From: an uncultured Lachnospiraceae bacterium
GTDB lineage: Bacteria; Bacillota; Clostridia; Lachnospirales; Lachnospiraceae
Direction of reading: 5' to 3'
Length of the DNA stretch: 9,840 bases
Assembly: GCA_958405355.1 (NCBI GenBank)
Contig: CATYEA010000058.1
Location: 1 to 9,840, forward strand
Shown here: one piece after another, positions 6,615-9,840 of the stretch
Layout: every line of letters starts with the position of its first letter
Position numbering within the stretch: the first letter of the stretch is position 1
Program-made: the position numbers and the translations under genes
Notes under the pieces: generated by a model
Database searches by the model: none
Told to the model about the DNA's origin: nothing
The model's input: only the letters and a program-made list of their open reading frames with translations

Positions 6615-8764
6615 AATGCACGGCCTCCTTTCAACTCGGATTCAGATAACTGGGATTTTGCAATTTCCTGATAAGCTTCGCAGCTTTCCAGAAGTTCTTC
6701 ATGCCGTCCGATTCCGGCCACATGACCATCCTCTAAAACAACGATCTGATCTGCATGAAGGATGGTGCTGATTCGCTGGGCCACGATGATGACCGTCGCA
6801 TCGAAAACCTTTTCCTTCAATGCCTTTCTCAGGACCACATCCGTTTTATAGTCCAGCGCAGAAAAACTGTCATCAAATAAGAATATCTTTGGATCCTTTG
6901 CAATGGCTCTGGCAATGGACAGACGCTGTTTCTGTCCGCCGGAAACATTGGTTCCGCCCTGAGCGATCGGACTTTGATACGCATCCTTCTTTGTCTCTAT
7001 AAACTCGGCAGCCTGGGCCACTTCTGCAGCAGATTTCATCGCTTCATCCGTAATCCAGTCGCCTCCGAATTTCAGATTGGATTCAATCGTACCTGAGAAC
7101 AATATCCCCTTCTGCGGCACAAAGCCGAGAAGGCTCCGCACTTTATTTCTTGAAAGTTCCCGGATATCAATACCGTCAATGCTGATAGCACCGCCGGTCA
7201 CATCGTAAAATCTCGGAATCAAATGAATCATTGTTGATTTACCGCAGCCCGTACTTCCGATAATGGCCGTTGTCTCTCCCGGTTTTGCCGTAAAACTGAT
7301 ATGTTCCAGAGCATCTTCACTGGCCCCCGGATACCGGAAACAGACATCCTTAAATTCCACATAGCCTTTGGCATCTTTCAGCTCGCCATCCCGAACCTGC
7401 TCCGCATCATGAATCGATGGCTCAGTCTTTAATACCTCATCGATACGATCCGCAGCAACACCGGCTCTCGGAAGCATAATGGAAATCATGGTCAGCAACA
7501 GGAATGCCATAACGATCTGCATTGTATAAGTAATAAATGCCATCATATCTCCAACCTGAAGATTTCCCTGATTAATACCATGGGAGCCGTTCCATACGAT
7601 CAATACACTGATACCATTCATAATAAACATCATAGCCGGCATCATAAAGGTCATTACCCGGTTAGTAAACAACTGGGTTTTCATCAGATTTGTATTTGCC
7701 ACATCAAACCGCTGTTCTTCATGTTTCTCCCGGCTGAAAGCCCGAATAACCGGAATACCGGTAAGAATTTCTCTGGATACAAGGTTCAGTCGGTCCACCA
7801 AATCCTGCATTTTCTTAAATTTCGGCATAGCCATGGACATCAGTACAAGAACCAGCGCCATAATTGCCGCAACGGCTACAACAATAATCCAGCTCATTCC
7901 CGTTTTCGTATTCAGAACCTTGAAAATACCGCCGATACCGATAATCGGGGCATAGAACACCATACGCAAAAGCATAACTTCTACCATCTGAATCTGCTGG
8001 ATATCATTGGTGCTTCGGGTAATCAGCGAGGCTGTTGAAAACTTATCCATCTCGGCATTTGAGAAGGAAACAACCTTATTAAACACACTTTTTCTCAAAT
8101 CCCGGCCCACACCTGCAGCCACTTTTGCTGCAAACAGGGACACAAGAATGGAAGCTGCCATCATCAACACGGCCAGGCCAACCATCTGAATTCCCTTTGT
8201 TTTCAAATACCCCATCTGAATATCATCCAGATTCATTCCGAGGGCCTCATATTCTTCCTTCACAAGAAGAATGGCTTTCTGCTGGACAATGGACTCACTC
8301 ATATCACCAAAGGAAGCCTCGATTTCATCCCGTTTGGCAACCATTTCCTCCTTACTCACCATCCCCGCATCCACGGCCTGACGAATCTGATTTATATCCA
8401 TCTCTCCGGACTCTTCCAGAGAAGCTATAATGAGCATCGGCATTCCGAGAATGCTGTCCATCTGATCAAGGATTTCCTTATCATTCGTATTCAGCACATA
8501 ATTTCCCCCTTCATCCTCTGAATAATAGGGTTCCACCTGCTGAATTTCTTCATCCGTCATAAAAAGGCACAGATTATCATAGGTCTCCTTCCGCATTTTT
8601 TCCGGAGTTGCCCGCTCAATTCCACCCTGCTGGATCCCAATATCGACAATATCCGACGTATACTGGGGCAGGGACAAATCGCATCCTGCCTGGATAACCA
8701 ACAGCAGAATAATCGCAAGCACCATGGCCTTTGAATTTTTCAGATAGCTGAAAATTTTTAACAT
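6611..8764 (-). CDS. ABC exporter half-transporter with degenerate ATP site and large outer insertion, heterodimer partner
   Basis: This 717-residue fused permease-ATPase is longer than the usual ~580-620. The excess lies between TM1 (~13-30) and TM2 (~190-212): about 120 extra acidic, helix-prone residues (~47-185) predicted outside the membrane. The ATPase domain (~467-700) has Walker A GSTGCGKST (503-511), Q-loop Q551 and a canonical signature VSGGQ (607-611). Walker B reads FLFDDS with Asp632 where the catalytic Glu should be, and the switch His is Gln663 (VAQRIST). These are the hallmark changes of the degenerate subunit in heterodimeric exporters such as TM287/288 and BmrCD. The ATG overlaps the marR stop by 7 nt (AAAGGAGA 7 nt upstream), and its own stop overlaps the next gene by 4 nt, so the three genes form one operon. 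Export direction is inferred from the fold; substrate unknown. Confidence 0.94.
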   Translation of the reverse strand: MLKIFSYLKNSKAMVLAIILLLVIQAGCDLSLPQYTSDIVDIGIQQGGIERATPEKMRKETYDNLCLFMTDEEIQQVEPYYSEDEGGNYVLNTNDKEILDQMDSILGMPMLIIASLEESGEMDINQIRQAVDAGMVSKEEMVAKRDEIEASFGDMSESIVQQKAILLVKEEYEALGMNLDDIQMGYLKTKGIQMVGLAVLMMAASILVSLFAAKVAAGVGRDLRKSVFNKVVSFSNAEMDKFSTASLITRSTNDIQQIQMVEVMLLRMVFYAPIIGIGGIFKVLNTKTGMSWIIVVAVAAIMALVLVLMSMAMPKFKKMQDLVDRLNLVSREILTGIPVIRAFSREKHEEQRFDVANTNLMKTQLFTNRVMTFMMPAMMFIMNGISVLIVWNGSHGINQGNLQVGDMMAFITYTMQIVMAFLLLTMISIMLPRAGVAADRIDEVLKTEPSIHDAEQVRDGELKDAKGYVEFKDVCFRYPGASEDALEHISFTAKPGETTAIIGSTGCGKSTMIHLIPRFYDVTGGAISIDGIDIRELSRNKVRSLLGFVPQKGILFSGTIESNLKFGGDWITDEAMKSAAEVAQAAEFIETKKDAYQSPIAQGGTNVSGGQKQRLSIARAIAKDPKIFLFDDSFSALDYKTDVVLRKALKEKVFDATVIIVAQRISTILHADQIVVLEDGHVAGIGRHEELLESCEAYQEIAKSQLSESELKGGRAL

Positions 8765-9231
8765 ATCCGTTCTCCTTTCTCTGTCTTTTTCAGTTCATCT
8801 TCCATAACACCTAACATTTGGTTAAAAAGATTCAGAAGCTGCAGCATATTTTCCTCTCCCATCCGGCCAATAACCTGTTCGGTAAAATTACAAAGTACTT
8901 TCCGGCATTCTTCTCGTTTTTCTTTTCCCTTTTCCGTAATAAACACACGGGTATTTCGCCGGTCCTTTGCATCGGCATGCCGAGTAATATAATTTTTTCC
9001 TTCCATACCTTTCAGCAGCCGACTGACAGCCGGAGCGGAAACCCTCATTTTCTCCGCCATACCGGATACATAGGTTCCATCCTCGTCAGCGCCGCACTTC
9101 GGACATCCGGAACATATTTCCAATATCTTGTATTCGCCAATCGAGATATCCGTCAACATACTGCTCATGTTTAAATGTCTCAGTCGGAACATGGCCCGGA
9201 ACATTTCTTCCTGTATCTCTTTACTTTCCAT
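8758..9231 (-). CDS. MarR-family transcriptional regulator of the exporter operon
   Basis: This is a 157-residue winged-helix regulator, normal MarR size. The recognition region VSGMAEKMRVSAPAVSRLLK (from 55) and the wing with the family hallmark DRRNTRV (89-95) are clear; the flanking helices would form the dimer interface. Between the helix ending EYKILEIC and the HTH there is a short insertion holding Cys40, Cys43 and Cys46 (CSGCPKC), plus Cys109 and Cys114 later; these could bind metal or sense thiol stress. A TTG at 9253-9255 would extend the frame, but it lies inside the operator. The ribosome site AAGGGGTG precedes two adjacent ATGs (9232-9234 and 9229-9231), and I chose the second for its spacing of 6 nt. 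The gene is first in an overlapping operon with both exporter genes and probably represses it. The inducing ligand is unknown. Confidence 0.93.
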   Translation of the reverse strand: MESKEIQEEMFRAMFRLRHLNMSSMLTDISIGEYKILEICSGCPKCGADEDGTYVSGMAEKMRVSAPAVSRLLKGMEGKNYITRHADAKDRRNTRVFITEKGKEKREECRKVLCNFTEQVIGRMGEENMLQLLNLFNQMLGVMEDELKKTEKGERIC

Positions 9232-9237
9232 CATTTC

Positions 9238-9245
9238 ACCCCTTT
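9238..9245 (-). promoter_or_regulatory. Ribosome binding site that decides the marR start
   Basis: AAGGGGTG (minus strand) lies 3 nt before the first ATG and 6 nt before the second. This favours the second ATG and argues against the upstream in-frame TTG. Confidence 0.65.
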
Positions 9246-9280
9246 TAGTTAACAAGGTTATTATTTAACATGGTTAACTA
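9246..9280. promoter_or_regulatory. Tandem palindromic operator, probable MarR binding site
   Basis: Perfect 8-nt arms TAGTTAAC (9246-9253) and GTTAACTA (9273-9280) flank an imperfectly symmetric centre. The stretch can also be read as two copies of TTAAC-N3-GTTAA: 9249-9261 (one mismatch) and 9265-9277 (perfect), centred 16 nt apart. It sits between the marR promoter and the marR ribosome site, where bound protein would block RNA polymerase. This fits autorepression; the assignment to this MarR protein is inferred from position. Confidence 0.7.
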
Positions 9281-9293
9281 TTTACAAAGAGAT

Positions 9294-9321
9294 ATTTTAC
9301 TACCATTATATAAATTGTCAA
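9294..9321 (-). promoter_or_regulatory. Sigma-A promoter of the marR-exporter operon
   Basis: On the minus strand, a perfect -35 TTGACA (9316-9321) is followed after 16 nt by TAAAAT (9294-9299, 5 of 6). Transcription would start near 9287, just upstream of the tandem operator. Confidence 0.75.
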
Positions 9322-9349
9322 CCCCTGTTTTTAATCTGCCTTTTCCCGC

Positions 9350-9378
9350 TTGTTTCCCGGCACATATTCCTGTATACT
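9350..9378 (+). promoter_or_regulatory. Candidate promoter of the 2-hydroxyacid dehydrogenase gene
   Basis: TTGTTT (9350-9355) and TATACT (9373-9378, 5 of 6) are separated by 17 nt. The implied start near 9385 gives a leader of about 25 nt, room for the AAAGGGGG ribosome site at 9393-9400. Confidence 0.55.
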
Positions 9379-9389
9379 GAACGTATACA
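9371..9389. repeat. Inverted repeat over the -10 box, possible operator
   Basis: TGTATAC (9371-9377) and GTATACA (9383-9389) are perfect 7-nt arms around TGAAC. The dyad overlaps the -10 element and the predicted transcription start of the dehydrogenase gene, a typical repressor position. No regulator can be assigned. Confidence 0.5.
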
Positions 9390-9409
9390 CGTAAAGGGGG
9401 TTTTTACAA

Positions 9410-9840
9410 ATGAATGCAAAAACAGTCGTATTAAATGGAGAACGTATGAATTATGACAACCGTCTGGACTATTCCATCCTGTCTGACGAAGTCAAAGTTT
9501 ATGAGCAGACCGAACCATCACAGATTCTGGAAAGAATCCAGGGCTTTGACATTGTTGTTACCAAAGAAATGCCGGTTTCCGGCGATATTATCCGCCAGTT
9601 TCCGGATTCGGTAAATCTGATCTGCGAAGCGGGTACAGGATACAACAATCTGGACCTGGATGCCGCCAGAGAAAAAGGAATTACCGTGTGTAATGTACCG
9701 TCCTACAGCACAGAACGTGTGGCCCACACAGCCATTATGATGATTATGAATCTCAGTTCTTCCATGCGGAAACAAATTGCCATGCTGACGGAGAACAACC
9801 ATGACAACTTTACCAAATGTATGCAGGTTGACCATGTGGA
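9410..9840 (+). CDS. D-isomer-specific 2-hydroxyacid dehydrogenase, 5' part only
   Basis: I translated this frame by eye from the ATG at 9410-9412; 143 codons run to the right edge without a stop. Family members have ~310-330 residues, so less than half is present. The visible part is the substrate-binding domain and the crossover into the NAD-binding domain: CEAGTGYNNLDLDAAREKGI (from 72), then VCNVPSYSTERVAHTAI (93-109), a conserved D-2-hydroxyacid dehydrogenase block in which the N-terminal loop contacts the substrate carboxylate. The NAD motif GxGxxG and the catalytic Arg, Glu and His lie beyond the window. Likely reactions are NADH-dependent reduction of hydroxypyruvate, glyoxylate or another 2-oxoacid; the substrate cannot be chosen from this fragment. 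An AAAGGGGG ribosome site precedes the ATG by 9 nt. It is divergent from marR, separated by about 180 nt, with its own promoter. Confidence 0.9.
   Translation, partial: MNAKTVVLNGERMNYDNRLDYSILSDEVKVYEQTEPSQILERIQGFDIVVTKEMPVSGDIIRQFPDSVNLICEAGTGYNNLDLDAAREKGITVCNVPSYSTERVAHTAIMMIMNLSSSMRKQIAMLTENNHDNFTKCMQVDHV

Noticed and set aside
7580..8038. Open frame of 152 codons on the plus strand
   Set aside because: It is antisense to the membrane domain of the larger exporter subunit, with His/Asn/Gln-rich composition, no motifs and no ribosome site worth noting.
8818..9174. Open frame of 118 codons on the plus strand
   Set aside because: It is antisense to marR, which is supported by motifs, a ribosome site, a promoter and an operator.
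9232..9255. TTG at 9253-9255 as the marR start
   Set aside because: It lies inside the tandem operator and has no ribosome site, while a good AAGGGGTG site precedes the ATG pair at 9229-9234.
9518..9835. Open frame of 105 codons on the minus strand
   Set aside because: It is antisense to the 2-hydroxyacid dehydrogenase fragment, whose GTGYNNLD block is unmistakable.

Overview
The window looks like chromosomal DNA from a low-to-moderate G+C Gram-positive anaerobe of the class Clostridia, most likely a Lachnospiraceae-type gut bacterium. The reasons are strong AAAGGAGG-type ribosome binding sites, AT-rich intergenic DNA, the gene set (a CdaR/PucR-type regulator next to ftsEX and a coiled-coil cell-wall hydrolase; a MarR regulator with a two-subunit ABC exporter) and the protein sequences themselves. 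No tRNA, rRNA, IS element, CRISPR array or phage gene is visible. Coding density is high.

Layout. (1) Positions 1-3557, minus strand: a cell-division/cell-wall cluster transcribed right to left. It runs from a CdaR/PucR-like regulator through ftsE (GTG start) and ftsX (11-nt overlap) to a secreted coiled-coil protein cut by the left edge, probably the peptidoglycan hydrolase or hydrolase activator controlled by FtsEX. FtsE would supply ATP hydrolysis, FtsX would carry the signal across the membrane through its large outer loop, and the coiled-coil protein would be the extracellular effector. (2) Positions 3558-3854: an AT-rich divergent promoter region. (3) Positions 3855-4586, plus strand: one short-chain dehydrogenase/reductase, FabG-like, whose sequence around the active site best fits the elongation-factor-P 5-aminopentanone reductase (YmfI) group. 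It ends at a U-tract hairpin that works in both directions and separates it from the convergent exporter operon. (4) Positions 4773-9231, minus strand: a marR-exporter-exporter operon with 7-nt and 4-nt gene overlaps. The two exporter half-transporters form a heterodimer with one canonical and one degenerate ATP site. A TTGACA-type promoter followed at once by a tandem palindromic operator suggests autoregulation by the MarR protein. (5) Positions 9410-9840, plus strand: the 5' part of a D-isomer-specific 2-hydroxyacid dehydrogenase, divergent from marR, with a recognisable promoter and a GTATAC inverted repeat over its -10 box.

Most of this is ordinary core and accessory Firmicutes biology; I do not see a clear novel system. 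The points most worth checking are the MarR protein with a Cys-x2-Cys-x2-Cys insertion beside its tandem operator, the roughly 120-residue extracytoplasmic insertion in the larger exporter subunit, and the placement of a sugar-diacid-type regulator directly upstream of ftsEX.
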